A DNA stretch of 64,000 nt from Rhizobium tibeticum (GCF_900110205.1 NZ_FOCV01000008.1:1-64000); one strand, 5' to 3'; counted from the stretch's first letter, positions 19,990-29,604 are shown. Notes: generated by a model from the letters alone, not told the origin. Translations and numbers: made by a program.

Positions 19990-20400
19990 CTATTGAGCTG
20001 CCGCTGTCGCCTCCGCTCCTTGCTGGCTATGCTGCTCGCAATTCGGGGTACAGGAAAGGACCGACCGCTCCGTCTGTCGAAAGACGCGGACGGTGTTTGC
20101 CTCGTCGATCGACACCAGGATGCTCTCGTCCAAAATCGCGTTACCGTCAGCATCGAGCAACACGAGGTTGGTCGTTCCAAAGCTGCGTCCCGTCAGCACG
20201 ATCGTCTTGGAATCAGCGACGGTTGCATCCGCTACCTTGGCATTGCCGACGATGACCTTGCTTACCGGGCGATCCAGCTTCAATACACGCGCCTGGTCCA
20301 TATAGACCCGCAGTACATCCTGCTGCGCGTGCGCAGACGTACAAAGGCCGAGAGCGACAAGAAAGCTGGCTAGAAAAATCCTCTTGCCACTCAGGGGCAT
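19990..20400 (-). CDS. secretin N-domain-like pilus protein (CpaC N-terminal homolog), exported
   Basis: A 136-residue protein with a signal peptide (about 1-25, ending TSAHAQ) and one domain of the pilus/secretin N-terminal type: VLRVYMDQARVLKLDRPVSKVIVGNAKVADATV and SFGTTNLVLLDADGN. The same motif order occurs in the N-terminal part of CpaC at 22553-24058 (VVDLPVDAHDILVSDPSMADAV, GQTNIFIFGADGQ). It lacks the secretin channel domain. It may assist secretin assembly or cap the channel. It heads the minus-strand group with the two TadE-like genes. Confidence 0.8.
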   Translation of the reverse strand: MPLSGKRIFLASFLVALGLCTSAHAQQDVLRVYMDQARVLKLDRPVSKVIVGNAKVADATVADSKTIVLTGRSFGTTNLVLLDADGNAILDESILVSIDEANTVRVFRQTERSVLSCTPNCEQHSQQGAEATAAAQ

Positions 20401-20808
20401 TTTGGTTCTCTTCTGTAGAGTTGCGGCGATTTTTGCAGAACAGCATGAGAAAAATTGGTGAATGAAGCTTTAATTCTCTTCTGACGTGCGCAGGATTCCA
20501 GCGGCTCGCACCCATAAAAAGACAATTCCCTCGTGATGCAGTGAGTTTGCTGGACCGCCCCGAACATCGGTGGAGCTCCCCGACAAGCAACGGAAACTTA
20601 AATTACTGCAAGGCACGCGGGGCCTTTCCTAGATTTCTAAACATTCAGGAAAGAGAATACTTACCATTCTTAAGTGTCGGTCGGCATTTACGAAGTGGTA
20701 ACCCAACTCTTTAAGTTGATAGAAACAGGCGCGGGCTAAATTGTGGCAATCCGATCAACGGCAACAGTTGGCGGACGTGCTGAACCTCAACTGGAGTTAG
20801 GAGTTACC
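20401..20808. promoter_or_regulatory. divergent promoter region between the secretin-N gene and flp
   Basis: About 408 bases with no supported gene, locally A/T-rich at 20595-20720, so it should hold the promoters for both the minus-strand pseudopilin group and flp. TTAA half-sites occur near 20598, 20670 and 20711. None forms the full TTAA-N7-TTAA pair seen upstream of cpaB, so CtrA binding here is only a possibility. Confidence 0.45.
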
Positions 20809-21006
20809 ATGACCAAGCTTGTTAGCCGTTTTCTGAAGGACGAATCCGGCGCGACCGCAATTGAATACGGCCTGATCGCAGCGCTGATCTCCGTCGCGCT
20901 CATCACCGGTGCATCCGCACTGGGTAGCAAACTGAACATCCTGTTCAACAACCTGTCTGTCACGATGAACTCGGCGGCTGGCAAGGCTAACGTTACCCTT
21001 CCTTGA
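20809..21006 (+). CDS. Flp-type pilin, major subunit of the Tad pilus
   Basis: A 65-residue prepilin. The leader is MTKLVSRFLKDESG, followed by ATAIEYGLIAALISVALITGA; cleavage after the Gly in the GxxxxEY pattern by CpaA would release a small, mostly helical pilin. The start at 20809 has TTAGGAG upstream. A strong terminator follows, so the abundant pilin transcript would be largely separate from cpaA. The only Flp pilin in this locus. Confidence 0.93.
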   Translation: MTKLVSRFLKDESGATAIEYGLIAALISVALITGASALGSKLNILFNNLSVTMNSAAGKANVTLP

Positions 21007-21051
21007 TCGACAGGGATAGTGGCGAGACTTGAGGGCGCTTTGCCAAAAAGC

Positions 21052-21083
21052 AGGCTCACAGGCTAACGCTGTGAGCCTTTTTT
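21052..21083 (+). terminator. rho-independent terminator after flp
   Basis: A perfect 10-bp stem (AGGCTCACAG / CTGTGAGCCT) with a 7-base loop is followed by a T6 tract. It is immediately upstream of cpaA, so it likely sets a high pilin to machinery ratio. Confidence 0.85.
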
Positions 21084-21102
21084 GTTCACCGGGATTTACG
21101 GA

Positions 21103-21615
21103 ATGCTCGCAGCCGCCGTCTTTGTGATTTTCCCGCTCTGCCTTGCGATCGCCGCGTTCTCGGATCTGTTTACGATGACGATCCCCAACCGCGTGTCGAT
21201 CATTCTCGCTATCGCATTCCTGGGAGTCGCGACGCTGGCAGGAATGCCCCTCTTGGTGATGGGAACGCATCTCGCGGCCGCATTTTCGGTTCTCGCCGTC
21301 TGCTTTGTCCTGTTTGCCCTGAATATCATGGGCGGCGGCGATGCGAAGCTGCTAGCATCAACATCTCTCTGGTTTGGTTTCGATCCTGCTCTTGTCGAGT
21401 TTCTGGTCTATGTCGGCATATTTGGCGGCATTGCGACTTTTGTGATCCTTCTGATCCGTACACAGGCTCATGTCATCCTCGCCGTAGGACTACCGATTCC
21501 CAACTCCATCCTTCTTGCCAAGAAGATCCCTTACGGCATTGCTATCGCCGCAGGCGGCTTTATTGCCTTCCCTTCCTCCCCGCTCTTCACTGCGGCGTTG
21601 GAAAGCCTGAAGTAA
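21103..21615 (+). CDS. cpaA: prepilin peptidase CpaA/TadV
   Basis: Inner-membrane aspartic peptidase that processes Flp prepilin and the TadE-like pseudopilins. About 170 residues with several transmembrane helices. The two catalytic Asp motifs are visible: FSDLFTMTIPN (first Asp) and MGGGDAKLLA (GxGD). I favour the ATG at 21103; a TTG at 21082 in the terminator T-tract would add seven residues. The full CtrA-type box lies just after its stop. Confidence 0.9.
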   Translation: MLAAAVFVIFPLCLAIAAFSDLFTMTIPNRVSIILAIAFLGVATLAGMPLLVMGTHLAAAFSVLAVCFVLFALNIMGGGDAKLLASTSLWFGFDPALVEFLVYVGIFGGIATFVILLIRTQAHVILAVGLPIPNSILLAKKIPYGIAIAAGGFIAFPSSPLFTAALESLK

Positions 21616-21622
21616 CGGCAAG

Positions 21623-21638
21623 TTAAGCCGCCGTTAAC
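21623..21638. promoter_or_regulatory. CtrA-type binding box upstream of cpaB
   Basis: TTAAGCCGCCGTTAAC matches the full alphaproteobacterial CtrA consensus TTAA-N7-TTAAC exactly. It lies 8 bases after the cpaA stop and 88 bases before the cpaB start, a promoter-proximal place. Seen in sequence; cell-cycle control of the cpaB-tadC genes is inferred. Confidence 0.7.
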
Positions 21639-21725
21639 CTAAAATCGAAGGCTTTCATTAACCATAATTACACCAATTGCGGGCCATTCTTCGGGCGAAT
21701 ATCGCGAATCCCCGAGGAACATTCG

Positions 21726-22541
21726 ATGAGACCCGCCCGCCTTTTGATACTTGGAGTGGCTGTCGTTGCAGCCGGCCTTGCCGGTGTGCTGGCGATGAGC
21801 CTCGCGGGACGCGGTTCCGTCGTCACCCAGGTTCAATCTGTGGTCGAGAAGGAGCCGACGGTCAACGTGCTCGTCTCCGGCGCCAATCTGCCGGTCGGCG
21901 CACGATTGGACGACAAGGCCGTGCACTGGATGGCATGGCCGCAGAGCGCAGTCGTCCAGGGCTTCATCACCGAGGCTGACAAGCCCGATGCCCTGAAAAA
22001 CATGCAGGGTGCCGTTGTTCGCCTGCCGATCTTCGAAGGCGAGCCGATCCGCGCTGAAAAGGTCGCGGATTCGAGCAGCCGGATCATGTCCTCCCTCCTG
22101 CCCTCCGGCAAACGCGCGGTCGCAACCGAAATCTCGGTCTCCACAGGTGCCGGCGGCTTTATCCTGCCGAACGACCGCGTCGACGTGATCATGGTTCGCA
22201 AATCCAAGGAAGCCGATAAGTATCTGACCGAGACGGTGCTCAACAATGTGCGCGTGCTCGCGATCGACCAGCAGATCCAGGAAAAGGAAGACGGCTCAAA
22301 AGCCGTGGTCGGCACCACCGCGACACTGGAGCTGACGCCCGACCAGACCAAGGTGCTGGCCGTCGCACAGCAAATCGCCGACCGGCTGTCGCTGGCATTG
22401 CGCTCCGTGGCCGACGCCCAGGAGCAGGATACCAGTGCTGCGGACTACCTCCTCAGCGGTGACAACGGCAGCGCCATCGTTCAGGTCATCAAATCAGGCT
22501 CAATCGTTACAGACAGCATCAGCGCGCCGAAGGCCGAGTAA
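21726..22541 (+). CDS. cpaB: Flp pilus assembly protein CpaB/RcpC
   Basis: A 271-residue periplasmic, membrane-anchored assembly factor. It has an N-terminal anchor (RLLILGVAVVAAGLAGVLAM), then a SAF-like domain (VNVLVSGANLPVGARLDDKAVHWMAWP) and the RcpC region with RAVATEISVSTGAGGFILPNDRVDVIMV. This order is typical of CpaB. GAGGA lies upstream of the ATG at 21726. It is thought to act with the CpaC secretin at the outer membrane. Confidence 0.92.
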   Translation: MRPARLLILGVAVVAAGLAGVLAMSLAGRGSVVTQVQSVVEKEPTVNVLVSGANLPVGARLDDKAVHWMAWPQSAVVQGFITEADKPDALKNMQGAVVRLPIFEGEPIRAEKVADSSSRIMSSLLPSGKRAVATEISVSTGAGGFILPNDRVDVIMVRKSKEADKYLTETVLNNVRVLAIDQQIQEKEDGSKAVVGTTATLELTPDQTKVLAVAQQIADRLSLALRSVADAQEQDTSAADYLLSGDNGSAIVQVIKSGSIVTDSISAPKAE

Positions 22542-22552
22542 AGGAAATGGGA

Positions 22553-24058
22553 ATGGGCACTTTGAAGCGCCACATGAAGCCCTTGATGGCAGGGTGCTTG
22601 TCTTTTGCGATTGGGTTCTCCGGCGTAGCGCCGCGTTTTGTTGCTCCTGTCCTCGGTCCTGACGCCGCTTGGGCTAATTCCGACGGCATGGTCACGATAA
22701 CCCAGGCGGGTCCCGGTGCTCATCGCAGCCTGAAACTCGGTCTGAAGAAGGCGATCGTCGTCGATCTGCCGGTCGATGCCCACGATATCCTCGTCTCAGA
22801 CCCTTCCATGGCCGACGCAGTCACCCGTAGCTCCCGCCGTATCTACCTCTTCGGCAAGACAGTGGGCCAGACGAACATTTTCATTTTCGGCGCCGACGGC
22901 CAGCAGATCGTCAGCCTTGATATCGCGATCGAGCGCGACGTCGCCGGCCTCGAAACCAATCTCCGGCGCTTCATCCCGGACTCCTGCATCAAAGTCGAGA
23001 TCGTGTCAGACAACATCGTGCTGACCGGCACGGTACGCACGCCACAGGATGCTGCCCAGGCCGCGGATTTGGCACAGGTTTTCCTGAAAGGTGGCGAAGC
23101 GACGACACGCACGGAAACGGCCAGTGGCTCGGGCGGAGAAGGTTCGGTGGCACTGTTCGCTGAAGGTCGCCAGGTCTCGCAGGTCGTCAATCTCCTGCAG
23201 ATCCAGGGCGAAGATCAGGTCACGCTGAAGGTCACCATCGCAGAAGTCCGAAGAGAGGTGTTGAAACAGCTCGGCTTCGACAATCTGGTCTCCAACTCCA
23301 AGGGCCTTTCAGTTGCTCAATTGGGCGCGCCCGCTTCCAGTGGCGCGGCGGCGACAATCGGCGGCGGCCTTGCCGCCCTCTTCAAGAGCTCGATCGGAAA
23401 ATACGATATTTCGACCTATTTGAGCGCGCTTGAGCAGGCGAAGGTCGTCAAGACGCTGGCCGAGCCAACGCTCACGGCGATCTCCGGCCAGGCAGCAACC
23501 TTCAATTCGGGCGGTCAGGTGCTCTATTCCACGACGGACAATGACGGCAACGTCACGATCGTTCCGTATAATTACGGCATCAATCTCGCGTTCAAGCCGG
23601 TAGTGCTTTCCTCCGGTCGCATCAGCCTGGAGATCAAGACGAACGTATCGGAGCCTGCACCTTCAGTTTCCGGTTCGACGCCAACCTATCAACGCCGTGC
23701 TGCCGAGACCTCCGTCGAGCTTCCCTCCGGCGGTTCCATCGCGCTTGCCGGCCTGATCCGCGACAACGTTGCGCAAACCTCAAACGGTACGCCCGGCGTC
23801 AACAAGATCCCACTGCTTGGCACATTGTTCCGGCAGCGTACGGTCGAGCGTGACGAGACCGAACTGGTCATCATCGCAACGCCCTATCTCGTTCGCCCGG
23901 TTGCCCGCAATCAGCTCAACCGTCCGGACGACAACTTCAGCCCGGAAAATGACGCTGCGGCTTTCCTCCTCAATCGCGTCAACAAGGTTTACGGCGGCCG
24001 CGAAACACCCGTCGCCGACGCTCAATTCCATGGCTCCATCGGGTTCATCTACAAATGA
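22553..24058 (+). CDS. cpaC: Tad pilus secretin CpaC/RcpA
   Basis: Outer-membrane channel for the pilus, about 501 residues. A signal peptide is followed by the pilus-type N-domain (AIVVDLPVDAHDILVSDPSM), a BON-like stretch (VEIVSDNIVLTGTVRTPQDA), then the secretin domain with QVTLKVTIAEVRREVLKQLGF, ALEQAKVVKTLAEPTL and the late VELPSGGSIALAGLIRD and IPLLGTLFRQR. I favour the ATG at 22553 because AAGGAA then has proper spacing; an ATG at 22547 sits almost on the binding site. The end overlaps a possible cpaD ATG at 24055. Confidence 0.93.
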   Translation: MGTLKRHMKPLMAGCLSFAIGFSGVAPRFVAPVLGPDAAWANSDGMVTITQAGPGAHRSLKLGLKKAIVVDLPVDAHDILVSDPSMADAVTRSSRRIYLFGKTVGQTNIFIFGADGQQIVSLDIAIERDVAGLETNLRRFIPDSCIKVEIVSDNIVLTGTVRTPQDAAQAADLAQVFLKGGEATTRTETASGSGGEGSVALFAEGRQVSQVVNLLQIQGEDQVTLKVTIAEVRREVLKQLGFDNLVSNSKGLSVAQLGAPASSGAAATIGGGLAALFKSSIGKYDISTYLSALEQAKVVKTLAEPTLTAISGQAATFNSGGQVLYSTTDNDGNVTIVPYNYGINLAFKPVVLSSGRISLEIKTNVSEPAPSVSGSTPTYQRRAAETSVELPSGGSIALAGLIRDNVAQTSNGTPGVNKIPLLGTLFRQRTVERDETELVIIATPYLVRPVARNQLNRPDDNFSPENDAAAFLLNRVNKVYGGRETPVADAQFHGSIGFIYK

Positions 24059-24099
24059 ACGCGCCAGGATCAGCAATCGCACAACACAGAGATCAGCCG

Positions 24100-24801
24100 A
24101 TGGCCCACAAGCAGAACACCGCGCATGAATCCCGCCTTTCGAAATCGCTGCTGACCCTGGTCGCGGTGGCGGCCACCCTGCTTTCCGGCTGCGCCTCCCA
24201 CGACGAATTGACGACCGGCGGCATCCCTGACGACTATCGCAAGCGCCACCCGATCGTGGTTGCCGAAGCCGAGCAATCGGTTGATATCCCGATCGCTTCG
24301 ACGGATCGCCGTCTCAACATCGCTCAGCGCGACATGATCCGCGGCTTCGCGCAGAACTACACGGCGCGAGCGACCGGACCGGTCTACCTGCTGACGCCCG
24401 AGGGATCGCCGAATGCGGCAGCCGCACGGCAGCTGCGCGGCCAGGTGCGCGCCGAACTCTCGGCCCGCGGCATCGCGAGCTCCAAGATCGTCAACAGCTC
24501 TTACGCAGCCACCGGTGCGGGCGACGCAGCGCCCATTCGCCTGACTTTCGTCGGCACGACGGCAATGACGTCACAGTGCGGTCAGTGGCCGAGGGACATG
24601 ATCAACGATTTCAGCAACCAGAACTACTACAATTTCGGCTGCGCAACGCAGAACAACCTGGCTGCACAGGTTGCAAACCCGGAAGACCTGATCGCGCCTC
24701 GTGGCATGACTCCGATCGATGCGACCCGTCGCAACGCCGCGATCAAGGAGTATCGCGAAAGAACAAGCACGATCGAAGAAATTGGCTCCAGCACCTTCTG
24801 A
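24100..24801 (+). CDS. cpaD: Tad pilus lipoprotein CpaD
   Basis: An outer-membrane lipoprotein of the CpaD family, 233 residues from the ATG at 24100. The signal ends in a lipobox (TLLSGC), and the mature part includes the conserved YLLTPEGSPNAAAARQL stretch and later NDFSNQNYYNFGCATQNNLAAQV. An ATG at 24055 overlaps the cpaC stop as ATGA and would add 15 residues before the signal; either start is possible. It is thought to help assembly of the CpaC secretin. Confidence 0.9.
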   Translation: MAHKQNTAHESRLSKSLLTLVAVAATLLSGCASHDELTTGGIPDDYRKRHPIVVAEAEQSVDIPIASTDRRLNIAQRDMIRGFAQNYTARATGPVYLLTPEGSPNAAAARQLRGQVRAELSARGIASSKIVNSSYAATGAGDAAPIRLTFVGTTAMTSQCGQWPRDMINDFSNQNYYNFGCATQNNLAAQVANPEDLIAPRGMTPIDATRRNAAIKEYRERTSTIEEIGSSTF

Positions 24802-24819
24802 TCAGTTTAGGACCGAACG

Positions 24820-26097
24820 ATGAGTACAGTCGAATACGAGATCAAGAATACGACGGAGCTGCGCAACGCCGAGGATGCTATTCGCATGGCCGAACTCGAG
24901 AACATGCGCCCACTTCCTCGCATATCGGTACACGCCTTCTGCGAGAGCGAAGAATTGCAGCGGGTCATGGAGCGTTGCAGCCATGACCGTCGCATGTCGA
25001 AGGTCGGCCTGCGGATCACCAGCGGCGGCACAGCGGCAGCTGCGAACATGTTCGCGACTGCGCCGACACCGAACTTGATCATTCTCGAAACCAAGGCGGG
25101 AGCCGCCAATCTGCTGAACGAGCTAGCGCCGCTTGCCGCCGTTTGCGACGCTTCCACCAAGGTCATTGTCGTCGGTTACTACAACGACATCGCGCTTTAC
25201 CGCGAACTCGTACGCAATGGGATTTCCGAATACATGGTCCAGCCCGTTGCCATGTCAGACATCATGATGGCAATGGCGACGATCTTCGTTGACCCGGATG
25301 CGGAGCCGCTTGGCCGCAGCATCGCCTTCATCGGCGCCAAGGGCGGCGTCGGCTCCTCGACGATCGCCCACAACTGCGCTTTTGGCATCTCTAATCTGTT
25401 TTCGACCGAAACGATCCTGGCCGATCTCGATCTGCCCTATGGCACGGCCAATATCGACTTCGACCAGGACCCGACCCAGGGCATCGCCGAGGCCGTCTAC
25501 GCGCCCGACCGCCTGGATGAAGTGTTTCTCGACCGCCTGCTGACGAAGTGCTCCGAGCATCTGTCGCTGCTTGCGGCACCCTCGCTTCTCGACCGCGCTT
25601 ATGATTTCGAGGGACAGGCGTTCCAGCCTGTTCTCGAAGTGTTGCAGCGCAACGCCCCCATCACCGTCCTCGACGTGCCGCATGCCTGGTCGGAATGGAC
25701 GCGTTCCGTGCTGGCCAGCGTCGACGAGGTCGTCATCTGCGCGTCCCCCGATCTCGCCAACCTGCGCAACGCCAAGAACATGGTGGATGCGCTGCGCAAG
25801 ATGCGCCCCAACGACAAGATGCCGCATCTGATCCTCAACCAGGTCGGTATGCCGAAACGGCCGGAGATCAGCCCCTCCGATTTCTGCGAGCCGCTGGAAA
25901 CCGACCCGATCGCGATCATCCCCTTCGACGCCAACCTCTTCGGCAACGCGGCCAACAGCGGTCGGATGATCTCTGAAATGGATGCGAAGTCGCCAACGGC
26001 CGAGACGTTCGCGCAGATATCGCACATCGTAACCGGGCGGATAGCTATCAAAAAGGCACGGAAGGGCGGTTTGCTCGGCCTTCTAAAGCGTAAATGA
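24820..26097 (+). CDS. cpaE: Tad pilus assembly ATPase-like protein CpaE/TadZ
   Basis: A 425-residue protein with a receiver-like N-terminal domain (about 30-150) and a ParA/MinD-like domain starting at SIAFIGAKGGVGSSTIAHNCA, a deviant Walker A (GGVGSST). Switch and Walker B-type segments follow (ILADLDLPYGTANIDF, TVLDVPHAWSEW). Such proteins place the pilus machine at the cell pole. It starts 18 bases after cpaD. Confidence 0.92.
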   Translation: MSTVEYEIKNTTELRNAEDAIRMAELENMRPLPRISVHAFCESEELQRVMERCSHDRRMSKVGLRITSGGTAAAANMFATAPTPNLIILETKAGAANLLNELAPLAAVCDASTKVIVVGYYNDIALYRELVRNGISEYMVQPVAMSDIMMAMATIFVDPDAEPLGRSIAFIGAKGGVGSSTIAHNCAFGISNLFSTETILADLDLPYGTANIDFDQDPTQGIAEAVYAPDRLDEVFLDRLLTKCSEHLSLLAAPSLLDRAYDFEGQAFQPVLEVLQRNAPITVLDVPHAWSEWTRSVLASVDEVVICASPDLANLRNAKNMVDALRKMRPNDKMPHLILNQVGMPKRPEISPSDFCEPLETDPIAIIPFDANLFGNAANSGRMISEMDAKSPTAETFAQISHIVTGRIAIKKARKGGLLGLLKRK

Positions 26098-26126
26098 CGC
26101 CCGCCAAGAGTGAATTGGATTAAGGC

Positions 26127-27596
26127 ATGTTCGGAAAACGCGGAAACGAAGGATTTGGCAAGGCGGGCGGCACGATCGCACCGCCTCCGCCGGCGCAACA
26201 ATCCTCCCCGTCGGCACCTGCGGTTCTGGTCGAACCGCAGCGCGAAGCTTCGCGCCAGCAGGTCTCGCCGCCGCCGATGCAGACGCCGCAGCGCAGGCGC
26301 CCTGCCCGTACCGACGAATACTACGATACCAAAGCGCAGGTGTTTTCCGCGCTCATCGATACAATCGACCTTTCGCAGCTTGCCAAGCTCGACGGTGAAA
26401 GCGCACGCGAAGAAATCCGCGACATCGTCAACGACATCATCACGATCAAGAACTTCGCGATGTCGATCTCCGAGCAGGAAGAACTGCTCGAAGACATCTG
26501 CAACGACGTTCTGGGATACGGCCCGCTCGAACCGCTGCTTGCTCGAGACGACATCGCCGATATCATGGTCAACGGCGCCGGCCAGACCTTCATCGAAGTC
26601 GGCGGCAAGACGATCGAATCCGAGATTCGCTTCCGCGACAATTCGCAGCTGCTTTCGATCTGCCAGCGCATCGTCAGCCAGGTCGGGCGCCGCGTCGATG
26701 AATCGAGCCCGATCTGCGACGCGCGCCTGCCCGACGGTTCCCGTGTCAACGTCATTGCGCCACCACTCGCCATCGACGGACCGGCACTCACGATCCGTAA
26801 GTTCAAGAAGGACAAGCTCACCCTCGAGCAGCTTGTTCGTTTTGGCGCCATCACGCCGGAAGGTGCGACGCTGCTCCAGATCATCGGCCGCGTTCGCTGT
26901 AACGTCGTCATCTCAGGCGGTACCGGCTCTGGCAAGACGACGCTGCTCAACTGCCTCACCCGCTACATCGATGCGGATGAGCGCGTCATTACCTGCGAAG
27001 ACACGGCCGAACTGCAGCTACAGCAGCCACACGTCGTGCGCCTTGAAACTCGCCCGCCGAACATCGAAGGCGAAGGCGAGATCACGATGCGCGATCTCGT
27101 CAAGAACTGCCTGCGTATGCGTCCGGAACGTATCATCGTCGGTGAAGTCCGCGGACCGGAGGTCTTTGACCTGCTGCAGGCAATGAATACCGGCCACGAC
27201 GGTTCCATGGGCACGATCCACTCGAACTCGCCACGCGAATGCCTCAGCCGCATCGAGTCGATGATCGCAATGGGCGGCTTCACATTGCCGGCCAAGACGG
27301 TGCGCGAAATCATTTCCGGCTCGGTCGACGTGATCATCCAGGCGGCGCGTCTGCGTGACGGCTCCCGCCGTATCACGCAGATCACCGAGGTGATCGGTAT
27401 GGAAGGCGATGTGATCATCACCCAGGATCTAATGCGCTATGAGATCGAGGGCGAGGACGCATCCGGCAAGCTCGTCGGCCGGCACAAGTCGACCGGAATT
27501 GGCAAGCCGCATTTCTGGGACCGCGCCCGCTACTTCAACGAAGAAAAGCGCCTTGCTGCCGCGCTCGACGAAATGGAAGCCAAGTCCAAGGATTAG
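26127..27596 (+). CDS. cpaF: Tad pilus assembly and retraction ATPase CpaF/TadA
   Basis: The cytoplasmic secretion ATPase driving the pilus, 489 residues. A Pro/Gln-rich, probably disordered N-terminal tail (about 1-60) is followed by the PilT/VirB11 fold: [16 protein letters not shown] (Walker A), [16 protein letters not shown] (Asp box), [22 protein letters not shown] (Walker B) and [19 protein letters not shown] (His box). All catalytic elements look intact. Confidence 0.95.
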   Translation: MFGKRGNEGFGKAGGTIAPPPPAQQSSPSAPAVLVEPQREASRQQVSPPPMQTPQRRRPARTDEYYDTKAQVFSALIDTIDLSQLAKLDGESAREEIRDIVNDIITIKNFAMSISEQEELLEDICNDVLGYGPLEPLLARDDIADIMVNGAGQTFIEVGGKTIESEIRFRDNSQLLSICQRIVSQVGRRVDESSPICDARLPDGSRVNVIAPPLAIDGPALTIRKFKKDKLTLEQLVRFGAITPEGATLLQIIGRVRCNVVISGGTGSGKTTLLNCLTRYIDADERVITCEDTAELQLQQPHVVRLETRPPNIEGEGEITMRDLVKNCLRMRPERIIVGEVRGPEVFDLLQAMNTGHDGSMGTIHSNSPRECLSRIESMIAMGGFTLPAKTVREIISGSVDVIIQAARLRDGSRRITQITEVIGMEGDVIITQDLMRYEIEGEDASGKLVGRHKSTGIGKPHFWDRARYFNEEKRLAAALDEMEAKSKD

Positions 27597-27600
27597 TGAG

Positions 27601-28608
27601 ATGTTCGGGTTCGATCCTGTTGTGTTGGCCATTGTCGTGCTCGCCGCCGTTGCGGCCGGCGCCGTCTGCTATGGCCTTCTCTTCACGCGGATGGAGACGG
27701 AAAAAAAATCGGCAAGCCGCGTCAGCCGCGTCGCTTCGGCGGAGGCAGACAAGGCGAACGTGAAGGCGGCCCGCGACCGCGTCCAGGAAATGTCGAAGCG
27801 CCGCAAATCGGTGCAGGATAATCTGAAGGACCTTGAGAAGCGGCAGCAGGAAAATACCAGGAAGAAGCTGTCCTTGAAATCGCGGCTGACACAGGCCGGT
27901 CTTAAAATCACGCCGGGGCGCTTCTTTACGTTCAGCGCCATCTTCGGCTTCATCCTGATGTTCGTCGCCTTCCTGGCAGATGCACCGCTTATGGTCGTGC
28001 TCGGTCTGCCCATCATTGCCGGACTTGGAATGCCGCGCTGGGTGCTCGGCTTTCTGATCAAGCGGCGCCAGAACAAGTTTCTCGACGAATTTCCCAACGC
28101 GCTCGACGTCATTGTGCGCTCCATCAAATCCGGCTTGCCATTGAACGATGCCATCCGGCTCATCGCCAACGAGGGCAAGGATCCCGTGAAGAGCGAGTTT
28201 CGCCGCGTCGTCGAATCGCAGCAGGTCGGCCTCAGCGTGCCTGACGCCTGCGCGCGCATGGTCAATCACATGCCGCTGCAGGAAGTCAGCTTCTTTGCGA
28301 TCGTCATCGCGATTCAATCGCAGGCCGGCGGCAACCTCTCGGAAGCCATCGGCAATCTGGCAAAGGTCCTGCGCGATCGAAAGAAAATGAAGGCGAAGGT
28401 CAAGGCGTTGTCGATGGAAGCGAAAGCATCGGCCGTCATCATCGGTGCGCTGCCGTTCATCGTTGCGATGCTCGTCTATCTGACATCGCCCGAATACATG
28501 CTGATCCTGTTTACCGACCCCCGCGGCCATTTGATCATGGGCGTTTCGGCGGTCTGGATGTCGATCGGCATTTTCGTCATGCGCAACATGGTCAATTTCG
28601 ACATCTGA
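27601..28608 (+). CDS. tadB: Tad pilus inner-membrane platform protein TadB
   Basis: A 335-residue T2SSF-domain membrane protein. It has an N-terminal helix (PVVLAIVVLAAVAAGAVCYG), a charged cytoplasmic coil (about 35-90), two helices (about 100-150), then the F-domain with LDVIVRSIKSGLPLNDAIRLIA and VIAIQSQAGGNLSEAIGNLAKVLRDR, and two C-terminal helices. The ATG at 27601 lies 4 bases after the cpaF stop. Confidence 0.92.
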   Translation: MFGFDPVVLAIVVLAAVAAGAVCYGLLFTRMETEKKSASRVSRVASAEADKANVKAARDRVQEMSKRRKSVQDNLKDLEKRQQENTRKKLSLKSRLTQAGLKITPGRFFTFSAIFGFILMFVAFLADAPLMVVLGLPIIAGLGMPRWVLGFLIKRRQNKFLDEFPNALDVIVRSIKSGLPLNDAIRLIANEGKDPVKSEFRRVVESQQVGLSVPDACARMVNHMPLQEVSFFAIVIAIQSQAGGNLSEAIGNLAKVLRDRKKMKAKVKALSMEAKASAVIIGALPFIVAMLVYLTSPEYMLILFTDPRGHLIMGVSAVWMSIGIFVMRNMVNFDI

Positions 28609-28620
28609 TGGAGACGGGCG

Positions 28621-29604
28621 ATGTCATCTGATCTCGCGACCAAACTGACAGACCCCTCCATGCTGATCGCGGTGCTCGTCGCGATCGCGGTGTTCGCCAG
28701 TCTGTATACGATCGCCGTTCCGTTCTTCGAGCGCGGCGATCTCAACAAGCGCATGAAAGCTGTATCGACGGAGCGTGAACAGATTCGCGCCCGCGAACGC
28801 GCCCGCATGAACGCCGATTCCGCCGGAAAGGGCTCGCTTCGCACTCAGAACAACCGTTCGGTCCGGCAGATCGTCGAGAAGTTCAACCTTCGCGAGGCGC
28901 TGGTCGACGAGAACACCATGAACAAACTGCGCGCCGCCGGCTTTCGCTCGGAAAATGCGCTGAATATGTTCCTCGTCGCGCGTTTCCTGCTGCCGTTCCT
29001 ATTCTTCGGCCTTGCGGTTTTCTGGGTCTTCGGTCTCGATAATCTCGCCGATAAGCCGACGATGATGCGCTTCCTGCTGACCCTGGGGATCGCCTATGCG
29101 GGCTTTTATGCACCGAACATTTTCATCTCCAATCGGATGTCGAAACGCCAGCATTCGATCAAGCGCGCCTGGCCGGACGCGCTTGACCTGATGCTGATCT
29201 GCGTCGAGTCGGGCATTTCGATCGAGGCAGCCATGCGTCGTGTCTCGGAAGAGCTAGGCGAGGCTTCCCCGCCGCTGGCGGAAGAAATGATTCTGACGAC
29301 GGCCGAGCTTTCCTTCCTTCCCGATCGGCGCGTTGCGTTGGAAAACCTCGGCCTGCGCACGCAGATCCCATTGGTGCAGTCCGTCACCCAGGCCCTGATC
29401 CAGGCGGATCGCTACGGCACGCCGGTTTCGCAGGCGCTGCGCGTCCTCGCGCAGGAAGGCCGTGACGAACGCATGAACGAGGCCGAGAAAAAGGCTGCTG
29501 CCCTGCCGCCGAAGCTCACGGTACCAATGATCCTGTTCTTCCTGCCGGTTCTCGTCGCTGTCATTCTCGGGCCAGCCGGCATTCAGGTGGCCGATCGCTT
29601 CTAG
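28621..29604 (+). CDS. tadC: Tad pilus inner-membrane platform protein TadC
   Basis: A 327-residue T2SSF-domain partner of TadB. It has an N-terminal helix (about 10-30), a basic Arg-rich cytoplasmic part, helices around 110-170, then the F-domain (DLMLICVESGISIEAAMRRVSEEL, ALIQADRYGTPVSQALRVLAQE) and a final helix. It starts 12 bases after tadB and ends the continuous cpa-tad run. Confidence 0.92.
   Translation: MSSDLATKLTDPSMLIAVLVAIAVFASLYTIAVPFFERGDLNKRMKAVSTEREQIRARERARMNADSAGKGSLRTQNNRSVRQIVEKFNLREALVDENTMNKLRAAGFRSENALNMFLVARFLLPFLFFGLAVFWVFGLDNLADKPTMMRFLLTLGIAYAGFYAPNIFISNRMSKRQHSIKRAWPDALDLMLICVESGISIEAAMRRVSEELGEASPPLAEEMILTTAELSFLPDRRVALENLGLRTQIPLVQSVTQALIQADRYGTPVSQALRVLAQEGRDERMNEAEKKAAALPPKLTVPMILFFLPVLVAVILGPAGIQVADRF

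Noticed and set aside
20401-20808. Full CtrA box upstream of flp
   Set aside because: TTAA half-sites are present but none has the 7-base spacing to a second TTAA.
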